64,000 nt of DNA from Bacteriovoracaceae bacterium (GTDB taxonomy: Bacteria; Bdellovibrionota; Bacteriovoracia; Bacteriovoracales; Bacteriovoracaceae), in NCBI GenBank assembly GCA_017858255.1, contig JAFMBV010000009.1, positions 1-64,000 on the forward strand, given 5' to 3'. Each line of letters opens with the position of its first letter. The stretch's first letter is position 1. Positions 1-7,215 of the stretch are shown here, piece by piece. The notes beneath the pieces were generated by a model. That model was not told the DNA's origin. It searched no databases and was given only the letters and a program-made list of their open reading frames with translations. The translations under genes were made by a program, and so were the position numbers.

Positions 1-24
1 GCAAGATGCACCAATTATATAAAA

Positions 25-50
25 AGCCACCTTCGGGTGGCTTTTTTTTT
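25..50 (+). terminator. Rho-independent terminator upstream of rimM
   Basis: A 7-bp stem (25-31 with 36-42) closed by a TTCG tetraloop is followed by a run of nine T to position 50. It probably ends a transcript whose gene lies left of the window. rimM starts only 24 bases after the T run, so either rimM has its own promoter overlapping this element or the terminator is leaky. Confidence 0.85.
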
Positions 51-73
51 GCCTACAACCAGTAGAATAACTA

Positions 74-595
74 ATGGAAACAAATAATTTAATAGAGTTA
101 GGTCATTGTCGAAAGCCTCATGGGATAAAAGGAGCTTTCACATTAAGCTTATTTAATCGTGAAGATAGTATTTTAAAAAATGGCTCTCTTGTTTCTATAT
201 TCCCGCTATCAAAAGAAAGTGAAGTTCCCGAAGAGGGAATGAATCAAGAAATTAAAACAATCTCTTTTGGTAATAAAGTAATTTGTGAGTTTACTTCTGT
301 TAAAGATCGCAACTTCTTGGAGACGCTAATACCTTTCTCCGTATTTTATCCAAGAGAAAACTTTCCGTCCTTAGACGATGGAGAAATCTATTTAAATGAT
401 TTAATCGGTATGGATGTGTTTAACGAAGCCGGCGACTCGATTGGGTCAGTCGACTCCTTAAGCTCAAATGGCGTCCAGGATATTTTACATATTAAAGGCA
501 ATCAAGAGTTAGATGTGCTTTTTATAGACAAATTTGTAATTTCAATCGATTTAAAAGAAAGAAGTATCATTATAAATGTTCCGGAGCTTATTTGA
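74..595 (+). CDS. rimM: Ribosome maturation factor RimM
   Basis: RimM binds ribosomal protein S19 and helps mature the head of the 30S subunit in the cytoplasm. The 173-residue product has the family's usual length. Its N-terminus carries the RimM signature (IELGHCRKPHGIKGAF, residues 6-21), and the C-terminal PRC-barrel half has the GVQDILHIKG motif near residue 132. It is the first gene of a translation cluster and overlaps trmD by four bases, which implies translational coupling. The ATG at 74 is chosen because the conserved glycine-rich start follows directly; no strong Shine-Dalgarno is visible. Confidence 0.95.
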   Translation: METNNLIELGHCRKPHGIKGAFTLSLFNREDSILKNGSLVSIFPLSKESEVPEEGMNQEIKTISFGNKVICEFTSVKDRNFLETLIPFSVFYPRENFPSLDDGEIYLNDLIGMDVFNEAGDSIGSVDSLSSNGVQDILHIKGNQELDVLFIDKFVISIDLKERSIIINVPELI

Positions 596-1335
596 AAAAG
601 ATTTGGGTAATTTCTCTTTTTCCTGAGTTTTTTAAACCTTTTTTCGAAACTGGGGTAGTTGGCGCGGGTCTTCGAGGTGAAAGGGGAAGTCTTCCTGAAC
701 TTAGATTTGTAAACCCTAGTGAGTTTAGTAGAAAAGGTTTTAAAGGGGTCGATGCCAGTCCTTATGGGGGCGGTGCTGGTCAAGTGATGAGGGCCGATGT
801 TTTGGAGGAGGCCTTAATAAAGGGAGTTTTTGCTAATGGTGGTTATCAAGGTTTTCTAAAAGAGCAGCTAAGAGTCATTTACCTAGGTCCTAGGGGAGAG
901 AGGTTTGATCAATCTGTTGCTAAGAAATACCAAGCGAACCTCTGCGATGTTAATGAAAGAGATTTAATCTTTATTTGCGGACGATATGAAGGCATTGATG
1001 AAAGGTTTATTGAAAAGTATGTGGATGATCATCTAAGCGTAGGTGATTTTGTTTTATCTGGTGGTGAGTTAGCGTTACTTCCTATTCTTGATTCAATATT
1101 TAGGCTTTTTCCAGGTATATTAAGCAATGAGGAAAGTCCTTTGGAAGAGTCATTTGACGGGTTTGGACTTGAGTTCCCCCAATATACAAAACCTCAAGTT
1201 ATTTGTGACGAGGGCGTTCCGGATGTCCTATTGAGTGGTCATCATAAAAATATTAAAATATGGCGAGATAAAGAAAGGCTTAAAATGACCAAAAAGTTTC
1301 GTCCAGATTTATTAAAAAGAGAGGCTTCTAAATGA
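592..1335 (+). CDS. trmD: tRNA (guanine-N1)-methyltransferase TrmD
   Basis: TrmD is a SPOUT-class enzyme that methylates G37 of tRNAs to m1G, using S-adenosylmethionine, and protects against +1 frameshifting. The 247 residues match the family length. Visible motifs are the N-terminal ISLFPEFF, the GGGAGQVM segment (residues 62-69), the knot elements LGPRGERF and FICGRYEGIDERF, and DFVLSGGELALL. The start is a TTG at 592 overlapping the rimM stop; this begins the protein at KKIWVISLFPEFF, as in homologues. It overlaps the next gene by four bases (ATGA), so the three genes form one operon. Confidence 0.96.
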   Translation: MKKIWVISLFPEFFKPFFETGVVGAGLRGERGSLPELRFVNPSEFSRKGFKGVDASPYGGGAGQVMRADVLEEALIKGVFANGGYQGFLKEQLRVIYLGPRGERFDQSVAKKYQANLCDVNERDLIFICGRYEGIDERFIEKYVDDHLSVGDFVLSGGELALLPILDSIFRLFPGILSNEESPLEESFDGFGLEFPQYTKPQVICDEGVPDVLLSGHHKNIKIWRDKERLKMTKKFRPDLLKREASK

Positions 1336-1892
1336 AACTCTATTTAGGCTTGGTGCATCATCCTATCATTAATAAGCGGGATGAAGTCGTTACCACTTCA
1401 GTTACTAATATGGATATCCACGATATTAGTCGAAGTTGTAGGACTTTTGGTGTAGCTGAGTACCATATAATTACGCCTCTTGAGGCCCAGCATGGGCTTA
1501 TCCAGCGTATTTTGGGGCACTGGGAGCAGGATAAGAATGGTGCCTATAATCCAGACCGTCAGGACGCCTTAAGCATAGCTAAACTTAGCTCTAGTTTGGA
1601 AGAAAGTATTAGTGCCATTGAAGCGAAAGAGGGAGTGAAACCTCTCGTTTGTGCTACTGGTGCAAATTTTAAAAAATATCAATTAACGCCTGTACAGGTA
1701 AAAGAGAAGGCATTTATTGACAAGGTGCCTATATTCTTGATATTTGGTACAGGGTGGGGACTACACGCGCAAGCTTTAGAACTTGCTGATTACTTGGTTG
1801 AACCTATTTTTGGCGGAAGCTTAGATGGGTATAATCATTTATCAGTAAGGTCGGCTGTGGCCATTTACTTGGACCGGTTTAACCGCTCTTAA
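1332..1892 (+). CDS. SPOUT RNA methyltransferase, PF09936-like
   Basis: This 186-residue protein matches the SAM-dependent RNA methyltransferase family (PF09936, TM1570-like) often found beside trmD in deltaproteobacteria-like lineages and Thermotogales. The start MKLYLGLVHHPIINKRDE and the knot-like stretch PIFLIFGTGWGLHAQ (residues 135-149) followed by PIFGGSLDGYNHLSVRSAVAIYLDR fit a SPOUT fold. The RNA target is not known for the family. It is translationally coupled to trmD by an ATGA overlap, which suggests a tRNA or rRNA modification role. The assignment comes from motif recall, not a search. Confidence 0.85.
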   Translation: MKLYLGLVHHPIINKRDEVVTTSVTNMDIHDISRSCRTFGVAEYHIITPLEAQHGLIQRILGHWEQDKNGAYNPDRQDALSIAKLSSSLEESISAIEAKEGVKPLVCATGANFKKYQLTPVQVKEKAFIDKVPIFLIFGTGWGLHAQALELADYLVEPIFGGSLDGYNHLSVRSAVAIYLDRFNRS

Positions 1893-1939
1893 GGTCATGA
1901 TAGCGCCTCTGTAGTCTGTAAACTTTTGTTGGTTAAGAA

Positions 1940-1997
1940 TCCCTTTTCGGGAGTCCTCTGAGTAGCAATATTTTATCCTTAATAAATAGGATAGGAG
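1940..1997 (+). promoter_or_regulatory. rplS leader with hairpins before the ribosome binding site
   Basis: Between the SPOUT gene and rplS are two inverted repeats. One is a short hairpin (TCCC at 1940-1943 with GGGA at 1949-1952). The other has six bp (TATCCT 1974-1979 with AGGATA 1988-1993), and its 3' arm touches the Shine-Dalgarno AGGAG at 1993-1997. Folding the second hairpin could hinder ribosome entry, the kind of arrangement used for autogenous control of ribosomal protein genes. Regulation is inferred only. Confidence 0.35.
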
Positions 1998-2006
1998 TAA
2001 TTAATT

Positions 2007-2372
2007 ATGAACATTTTGGACGTTGTAAAAGCTGATCATCAGAACCCAAATGCTTCAACACACCCAAACTTTAAATCAGGTGACACAGTAAGTGTTCATA
2101 CTAGAATTAAAGAAGGTGACAAGAGTCGTATTCAGATTTTCAAAGGAACTGTAATTTCTGTAAAGAAACGCGGTGATCTTGAAGGTCACTTTCGTGTGAG
2201 AAAAACTTCTTCAGGTATTGGAGTTGAAAGAGTATTTCCTTTCCATTGCCCTAACGTTGAAAAAATTGAAATTGTTCAAAGAGGTAAAAGTAGAAGATCT
2301 AAACTTTACTACCTTCGTGACCGTTCTGGTAAATCTGCACGTATCGCAATTGATTACGATAAAAAAGATTAA
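2007..2372 (+). CDS. rplS: 50S ribosomal protein L19
   Basis: L19 is a structural protein of the large subunit at the interface with the 30S subunit. The 121-residue product has the family's typical length and hallmarks: [29 protein letters not shown] (residues 23-51), [20 protein letters not shown], and the basic [18 protein letters not shown] tail. The ATG follows AGGAG at 1993-1997 with a good spacing of nine. It completes the usual rimM-trmD-rplS order and is followed by its own strong terminator. Confidence 0.97.
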   Translation: MNILDVVKADHQNPNASTHPNFKSGDTVSVHTRIKEGDKSRIQIFKGTVISVKKRGDLEGHFRVRKTSSGIGVERVFPFHCPNVEKIEIVQRGKSRRSKLYYLRDRSGKSARIAIDYDKKD

Positions 2373-2394
2373 AACCAACAAAAATGTAATTGCT

Positions 2395-2422
2395 AGGCCC
2401 TCTTTTGAGGGCCTTTTTTTTT
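2395..2422 (+). terminator. Rho-independent terminator after rplS, abutting the rnhB start
   Basis: An 8-bp stem (AGGCCCTC 2395-2402 with GAGGGCCT 2407-2414), a four-T loop and a nine-T tract form a strong terminator. The T tract ends one base before the rnhB start codon at 2423. Confidence 0.9.
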
Positions 2423-3109
2423 ATGGAAATACTAGAAAAGAAAATTAAAGACAAGTTTGTTTCATTAATAGGAATCGATGAAGTGGGCAGAGGTCCATTA
2501 GCAGGGCCTGTTGTTAGCTGTGCTTGTTTATTCGTTGGATCTAAAGTGGAGCTCACTAAAATATGTAAAGTTTTTGCTGGTTTAGGAGTCACTGACAGTA
2601 AAAAGGTCAACTCAAAAAAAAGGCGAGAAATTTTAAATCAGTTAAAAATTGATTATGCTTCTCCAGATTGGAAGAAAAAACAGAAGTTCTCGGTTCAAGG
2701 TGTCACTCTACAATTTGCAATTTCGGCCACAAATTCCAAAGTCATTGATAAAATTAATATTTTACAAGCTTCATTACTCTCAATGGAGAACTCATACTTC
2801 TTACTCAAGGTTAAAGATAACCCTCATATATGGATTGATGGAAATAAAATACCTATGAGATTGAAGGAGTATCCTCTAGTTCAGGCACTAGTAAAAGGTG
2901 ATAGTCGGTCAATTATGATTGCAGTGGCCTCTATTATTGCAAAGGAAGTTAGAGATGAGTTAATGAATTCTTATTCATTAAAATATCCTCATTACGGATT
3001 TGAAAAACATTCTGGATATCCTACAAAACTTCATAAAGAGGCCTTAAAAGAATATGGTCCATGTGCTATTCATCGACGAACTTTTAAAGGAGTGAGTGAG
3101 TTAATTTAA
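2423..3109 (+). CDS. rnhB: Ribonuclease HII
   Basis: RNase HII removes RNA from RNA/DNA hybrids and single ribonucleotides from DNA. The 228-residue product shows the DEDD catalytic set: IGIDEVGRGPLAGP near the N-terminus, IDGNKIP in the middle, and SIIAKEVRDELM with the conserved Asp. An open frame extends back to a TTG at 2390, but that extension would encode the rplS terminator, so the ATG at 2423 is preferred. No Shine-Dalgarno precedes it, because the upstream bases are the terminator T tract; initiation may be weak or leaderless. A second RNase H (type I) lies at 44345. Confidence 0.93.
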   Translation: MEILEKKIKDKFVSLIGIDEVGRGPLAGPVVSCACLFVGSKVELTKICKVFAGLGVTDSKKVNSKKRREILNQLKIDYASPDWKKKQKFSVQGVTLQFAISATNSKVIDKINILQASLLSMENSYFLLKVKDNPHIWIDGNKIPMRLKEYPLVQALVKGDSRSIMIAVASIIAKEVRDELMNSYSLKYPHYGFEKHSGYPTKLHKEALKEYGPCAIHRRTFKGVSELI

Positions 3110-3438
3110 AACAACGTGGCCTTGATTATGAATTAGAAGTTTCCAAGTATCTACATGCTGAGGGCGTACCTTTTCTCATATCCTCTGAGTATCAGCATCG
3201 GTTGAATTTGGGCCAAATTGATATTTGTGTTTTGTTAAATAATAAAGTTATTGTTGCGGAGTGTAAGACTAAGAGCTCCTTTTTGGCCAAAACTCAGTTG
3301 ATTCGTTTACGAAATGCCTTAAAGCATCTTTGTACGATTCTAAGTTGTGAGGGGCAGCTAATTCTGGTTTATGGATTTGCCAAATCTAATGTGTCGGCTT
3401 ACCCTTTTAATATTAAGAAAATTGGGGAGTTAAGGTGA
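3100..3438 (+). CDS. YraN/UPF0102-like nuclease fold, start codon unclear
   Basis: The frame opening after the stop at 3097-3099 encodes about 112 residues resembling the YraN (UPF0102) family, an endonuclease-like PD-(D/E)XK fold of uncertain function that often follows rnhB. KQRGLDYELEVSKYL matches the family's N-terminus, and GQIDICVLL with VIVAECKTK gives the D...ExK site. No ATG, GTG or TTG precedes these conserved residues. The first TTG (3202) would remove the N-terminal helix. Possible explanations are a non-standard start, a -1 frameshift from the end of rnhB (which overlaps this frame), decay, or a sequence error. Its stop overlaps the next GTG start. Confidence 0.6.
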   Translation, partial: VNLKQRGLDYELEVSKYLHAEGVPFLISSEYQHRLNLGQIDICVLLNNKVIVAECKTKSSFLAKTQLIRLRNALKHLCTILSCEGQLILVYGFAKSNVSAYPFNIKKIGELR

Positions 3439-3932
3439 CTTTTAAGAAAGTTATAACCATATTTAGCTTAGTTTTGTTGTCCTTTAGGCCTGTTCATGCA
3501 CAAATGGATCCTAGAATTAAGGCATTAGGGGCAATGGCACTCTACGGAACAGTTGGTGGCACCCTATTAGGTACTGCTTCCCTGGCCTTTGGCGCTGATG
3601 GCCGCTCTGTTGCAAAAGGTGCAAGTTTAGGTCTTTACGCTGGAATACTTTTTGGTTCCTATGTTGTGGTTTCCCACGCTTATAAAAAACATCGTAGTGA
3701 GAATCCTGTTCCTCAAGATAATTATTATCCAGGGGTCGAAAGCCCTTATGAAAATGGAGCTGGTGGTGGTAGTGGATATGGTGACGATCCGAACTCGGGT
3801 TACCTATGGCAGCCAACTCAAGAGTTGTATCTGCAACGCTTAAGAGAGCTTAAACCTAAGTTTGAATGGACTTTGAAAAATAAAAAGACCCCTGTTGAGG
3901 TCTTTTTACCATTATTAAATTTACAGTTTTAA
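3435..3932 (+). CDS. Secreted glycine-rich protein with hydrophobic segments, unknown function
   Basis: I do not recognise this 165-residue protein. Residues 1-22 form a signal peptide (hydrophobic stretch, cleavage near VHAQ). Residues 30-80 are rich in Gly and Ala with two hydrophobic segments that could span or associate with a membrane. The middle is a low-complexity Gly/Asp/Pro linker, and the end is basic. The GTG start at 3435 overlaps the stop of the YraN-like gene, so the genes are probably co-transcribed. Its last codons contain an inverted repeat that may act as a terminator. Confidence 0.65.
   Translation: MTFKKVITIFSLVLLSFRPVHAQMDPRIKALGAMALYGTVGGTLLGTASLAFGADGRSVAKGASLGLYAGILFGSYVVVSHAYKKHRSENPVPQDNYYPGVESPYENGAGGGSGYGDDPNSGYLWQPTQELYLQRLRELKPKFEWTLKNKKTPVEVFLPLLNLQF
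3882..3907. terminator. Bidirectional terminator-like inverted repeat inside a gene end
   Basis: A perfect 9-bp stem (AAAAAGACC 3882-3890 with GGTCTTTTT 3899-3907) with an 8-base loop lies within the last codons of the plus-strand gene ending at 3932 and just beyond the stop of the convergent STAS gene. Each strand gives a stem ending in U residues, so it can serve both genes. Confidence 0.6.
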
Positions 3933-4319
3933 TTAGTTTTCAAATGTTCTTTTTCTTCCTGTGAAGGTTTGGGATAGATTTTCAGTATCATCACTATCAA
4001 ATTGATCTTCAATTACAGACATTAAATCGAGATCATATAGTTTAAATACTTTAAGAAACTCAATCTTTACGTTACTAATTTTAATTCTATCCTTATCTTC
4101 ATTAATGGCCTTGATTGTATCCACAAATAAACCAATTCCACTTGAACCAACAAAGTCTAATCCATTCATATCAAGGGTGATATTGCTTGTTGGGTTTTCT
4201 TTTGTAAGCGACTCCAATTCTGATTTTAGCGGTGAAGAGTTATCATAATTTAAATCCCCCTCCATATGAACGGTAATATTTCCATGAGCATCTGTTCTTA
4301 CTCTGGCTTTCATTGTCAT
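3933..4319 (-). CDS. STAS-domain protein (anti-sigma factor antagonist type)
   Basis: A single STAS domain of 128 residues. The signature LDMNGLDFVGSSGIGLFV (residues 50-67) contains the serine that partner-switching kinases phosphorylate in SpoIIAA/RsbV-type antagonists. An acidic C-terminal extension (residues 103-120) follows. The ATG at 4319 has AAGGAG seven bases upstream; a second ATG two codons later is less well placed. No anti-sigma factor or kinase is nearby, so the partner is unknown. It is transcribed divergently from rsmI and convergently with the preceding gene. Confidence 0.85.
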   Translation of the reverse strand: MTMKARVRTDAHGNITVHMEGDLNYDNSSPLKSELESLTKENPTSNITLDMNGLDFVGSSGIGLFVDTIKAINEDKDRIKISNVKIEFLKVFKLYDLDLMSVIEDQFDSDDTENLSQTFTGRKRTFEN

Positions 4320-4423
4320 TGGCAGACTCCTTTAAAAGTAATATGACTACAGGCACAGAAAATTATAGCAAGATTTGTGCGGCGCGTTTTCGTTGGGCCA
4401 AATTTTCCTTAAGGAGACTAATA

Positions 4424-5248
4424 TTGTCAGTTTGTCAGGTATCGTTAGTTTCAACCCCAATTGGTAATTTAGGGGACTTAAGTACTCGAGCGAAAAGGTC
4501 TCTAGTTGAAAGTGATTTAATTATTGCGGAAGATACACGTTCAACCAAATCACTTTTGCAACTTATAGAGGTTGATTATAGTGAAAAAAAATTCTTAACA
4601 TTTCATGAACATAATCAAGATAATATTGATTTTCTTATACAAACTATTGAGTCATTTAAAAACGTTATTATCGTAAGCGATGCTGGCAGTCCGCTGTTGA
4701 GTGATCCCGGCTTTCCTTTGGTTGAAAAGTGCAGAGAGAAGGGCTTTGTCGTCACCTCGATTCCAGGTCCTAGTGCTGTCATTTGCGCATTAGAAGTATC
4801 TGGGTTGCCCCCTGTTCCTTTTATGTTTATGGGTTTCTTGCCTCGTAAAAAAGAGGCGAGACAAAACTTATTTTCTAAATCTAACCCAGGTATTACATAC
4901 ATAGGGTTTGAGTCTCCCAATCGGGTTATAAGTCTTGTTGAGGATTTATTAGAAATTGAGGGGGACTTTGATATCGTCCTAGCAAGAGAGCTTACTAAAA
5001 AATTCGAGGAAACTTACAGATTCAATAGAGACTCTTGGCCTGCCATTAAGGATAGGATAAAAGTGAAAGGTGAGTTTGTTGTCCTATTTAGATTAATTAG
5101 TGAAAAACCGATTGAAGATGTTGGTAATAAAAAACTTGAGTCACTGGCCGATGCATACTTAGAAAAACCCACTCCAAAGGCCCTCGCAAGGCTTTTAGCG
5201 CCTATAAAAGGCTTAAGCGTAAAGGAATGTTACGATTTGTTAAAGTAA
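4424..5248 (+). CDS. rsmI: 16S rRNA (cytidine-1402 2'-O)-methyltransferase RsmI
   Basis: RsmI methylates the 2'-OH of C1402 in the 16S rRNA decoding centre. The tetrapyrrole-methylase fold motifs are clear: VSTPIGNLGDLSTRA at the start, IIAEDTRSTKSLL, VSDAGSPLLSDPGFPLV, IPGPSAV and LARELTKKFEE. A short helical C-terminal extension ends the protein. The open frame reaches back to 4313, but the TTG at 4424 is preferred: AAGGAG at 4411-4416 lies seven bases upstream, and the resulting 274 residues match the family length and N-terminus. It appears to be a single-gene unit. Confidence 0.94.
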   Translation: MSVCQVSLVSTPIGNLGDLSTRAKRSLVESDLIIAEDTRSTKSLLQLIEVDYSEKKFLTFHEHNQDNIDFLIQTIESFKNVIIVSDAGSPLLSDPGFPLVEKCREKGFVVTSIPGPSAVICALEVSGLPPVPFMFMGFLPRKKEARQNLFSKSNPGITYIGFESPNRVISLVEDLLEIEGDFDIVLARELTKKFEETYRFNRDSWPAIKDRIKVKGEFVVLFRLISEKPIEDVGNKKLESLADAYLEKPTPKALARLLAPIKGLSVKECYDLLK

Positions 5249-5297
5249 TTTACGACCTAAATAAATTGTAGTTTCTTTTGATTTTGACTTAACTCTC

Positions 5298-5324
5298 TAT
5301 AGTTTACTCCTAACTAGCCGATAA
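5298..5324 (+). promoter_or_regulatory. Sigma-28 (FliA)-type promoter
   Basis: TATAGTTT (5298-5305), an 11-base spacer and GCCGATAA (5317-5324) match the classical FliA consensus TAAAGTTT-N11-GCCGATAA at 15 of 16 positions with exact spacing. It points toward the phosphodiesterase gene at 5485, leaving a leader of roughly 150 bases. A TATAAT box at 5397-5402 without a clear -35 could be a second start. Confidence 0.7.
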
Positions 5325-5484
5325 GTAGGAAAATAATAGTTTTGTTTTTATGCTCAAGCTCTTCAATAGAAGGGGCAAAGTCTGAAAACGATTAACTATA
5401 ATAGATGCATGCTTAGTTAGCTTGTATTTTAAAGATGTGATCCCTGATTGTGTTTGATGTTATGGGGATTAAGGGTAGTTTTAA

Positions 5485-6249
5485 ATGATAGTGCGAATTG
5501 TTGGGGGCCACGGTGGTGTTTCTCCTGGATTTAAAAACACATCATACCTAATCGACGGTAAGTTACTTATTGATGCTGGTTCTGTTGCTTCAGGTATGCA
5601 AATCGATGAACAGGCGCTTATTGATAATATTTTAATTTCTCACAGTCACCTAGATCACATTTCTGATTTAGCCTTTCTTGCTGATAACTGTTTTGGTATG
5701 AAGAGTAATCCATTTGAAATTTATACAAGCTCCGTCGTTAAAGAGAATGTAATGAAACACCTTTTGAATGATGAGATATGGCCTGACTTTACAAAACTTC
5801 CAAATAGTAAAAACCCAACGCTTAGGTTTCATACCGTAAATTCGTATGAAACAGTTCAGCTGGGACCTTATAGCGTTACTATGATTCCTGTTAATCATCC
5901 GGCAGGTGGGCATGGTTTTATAATCAAAAAAGGGGAGACTTCTCTGGTTTTTACCCAAGATACTGGTCCCACTGAAGATATTTGGAAAGAAGCAAAAAAG
6001 TTAAAATGTTTAAAAGCGATTTTTACGGAAGTTTCATTTCCTAATGAACTTCAAGGTGTTGCTACGGCAAGTTTTCACCATACTCCACAAACGATGGTAC
6101 ATGAGATCAAGAAAATGCCAGATTCGGTACCGATCTTTCTAGGCCATATCAAACCCAACTATCAAGGAAAGTTGTCTCAGGAAGTCGATGCTATTGGTAA
6201 CGATAGAATTAGTCTTTTATCCTCTGATGATGTTTCATTTGTGTTCTAA
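5485..6249 (+). CDS. Class II cyclic-nucleotide phosphodiesterase (metallo-beta-lactamase fold)
   Basis: This 254-residue protein resembles class II 3',5'-cAMP phosphodiesterases (yeast PDE1, bacterial CpdP; PF02112). The metal site motif is LISHSHLDHISDL (residues 52-64); further ligands are likely in PVNHPAGGHGF (His), VFTQDTGPTED (Asp) and LGHIKPNYQG (His). There is no signal peptide, so it is probably cytoplasmic and would convert cAMP (or cGMP) to the 5'-monophosphate. The sigma-28-type promoter upstream suggests expression with motility genes. A related MBL hydrolase with another substrate cannot be excluded. Confidence 0.75.
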   Translation: MIVRIVGGHGGVSPGFKNTSYLIDGKLLIDAGSVASGMQIDEQALIDNILISHSHLDHISDLAFLADNCFGMKSNPFEIYTSSVVKENVMKHLLNDEIWPDFTKLPNSKNPTLRFHTVNSYETVQLGPYSVTMIPVNHPAGGHGFIIKKGETSLVFTQDTGPTEDIWKEAKKLKCLKAIFTEVSFPNELQGVATASFHHTPQTMVHEIKKMPDSVPIFLGHIKPNYQGKLSQEVDAIGNDRISLLSSDDVSFVF

Positions 6250-6352
6250 TATTAGATACTTATATCTTCACACTATTAAGAAAACTGTTGTCAGCTCTTG
6301 ATATATCTCGCATCATGGTTTTGTTTACATAGATTTAGATGCGGAGATTCCT

Positions 6353-7204
6353 ATGGGTTGGTTTGAAGGCGTAAAAAGTCCCAAGCTTAAAAGTTCGAAG
6401 AAAACAGTAACAAGTACTCCTAGCGGTCTATGGAAAAAGTGTAATAGTTGCGGAGAAATTCTTCAGACCAATAAGTTAAAAGATACTTTTCAGGTTTGTC
6501 CTTATTGTGATCACCACTTCAGACTTTCGGCAGTAGAAAGGGTGGACCTAATTATTGACCCAGGTTCATTTGTTTTAACTGGTCAAAATCTAACAACAAC
6601 AGATCCTTTAAATTTTCACGATAAAAAATCATACAAAGATCGTCTTGATCAAGCGTTAGAGAAAACAGGTCTTAATGACGGAACTCTCTGTGGTCTTGGA
6701 AAAGTTGAGGGGCAAGAGGTTTCTCTTGCCGTCATGAATTTTCAATTCATGGGTGGCTCAATGGGTGTTGTTACGGGCGAGAAGATCGCGTGGGTAATGG
6801 ATCAAGCCTATGAAAGAAAAATTCCGGCCATCGTTGTTTGCTGTTCCGGTGGCGCAAGGATGCAAGAAGGTATTCTCTCCTTAATGCAAATGGGGAAAAC
6901 TTCTGCTTCACGCCAAAGACTTAGAAATGCAGGTATTCCCTTTATTAGTATACTCACTGATCCGACAACAGGTGGAGTTGCAGCTTCTTTTGCTATGTTA
7001 GGAGATGTTAACATTGCTGAGCCAAAAGCGCTTATTGGCTTTGCCGGTCCTCGCGTAATAGAACAATCTATTCGTCAGACCTTGCCAGAGGGTTTTCAGC
7101 GTAGTGAATTTCTAAAGGACCATGGTTTCGTTGATAGAATCGCTCACAGACATGTATTAAAAAGTGAGATCTCATTCTTTATTAGTATGTTTCAAAAACA
7201 CTAG
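6353..7204 (+). CDS. accD: Acetyl-CoA carboxylase carboxyltransferase subunit beta
   Basis: AccD pairs with AccA to transfer the carboxyl group from biotin to acetyl-CoA in the first step of fatty acid synthesis. The 283-residue protein has the N-terminal four-cysteine zinc ribbon (CNSCGE ... CPYCDHH, residues 30-55) and the crotonase-like core with GARMQEG, a marker of the family, followed by SILTDPTTGGVAASFAMLGD. GCGGAG precedes the ATG. folC follows after eleven bases, giving the accD-folC pairing common in Proteobacteria. accA is not in the window. Confidence 0.96.
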   Translation: MGWFEGVKSPKLKSSKKTVTSTPSGLWKKCNSCGEILQTNKLKDTFQVCPYCDHHFRLSAVERVDLIIDPGSFVLTGQNLTTTDPLNFHDKKSYKDRLDQALEKTGLNDGTLCGLGKVEGQEVSLAVMNFQFMGGSMGVVTGEKIAWVMDQAYERKIPAIVVCCSGGARMQEGILSLMQMGKTSASRQRLRNAGIPFISILTDPTTGGVAASFAMLGDVNIAEPKALIGFAGPRVIEQSIRQTLPEGFQRSEFLKDHGFVDRIAHRHVLKSEISFFISMFQKH

Positions 7205-7215
7205 AATAAGTAGAG

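Noticed and set aside
502-783. Minus-strand frame of 93 residues across rimM/trmD
   Set aside because: It lies opposite two well-supported overlapping genes and has no recognisable features.
2299-2610. Minus-strand frame across rplS/rnhB
   Set aside because: It crosses the terminator and the strongly conserved starts of rnhB; a shadow frame.
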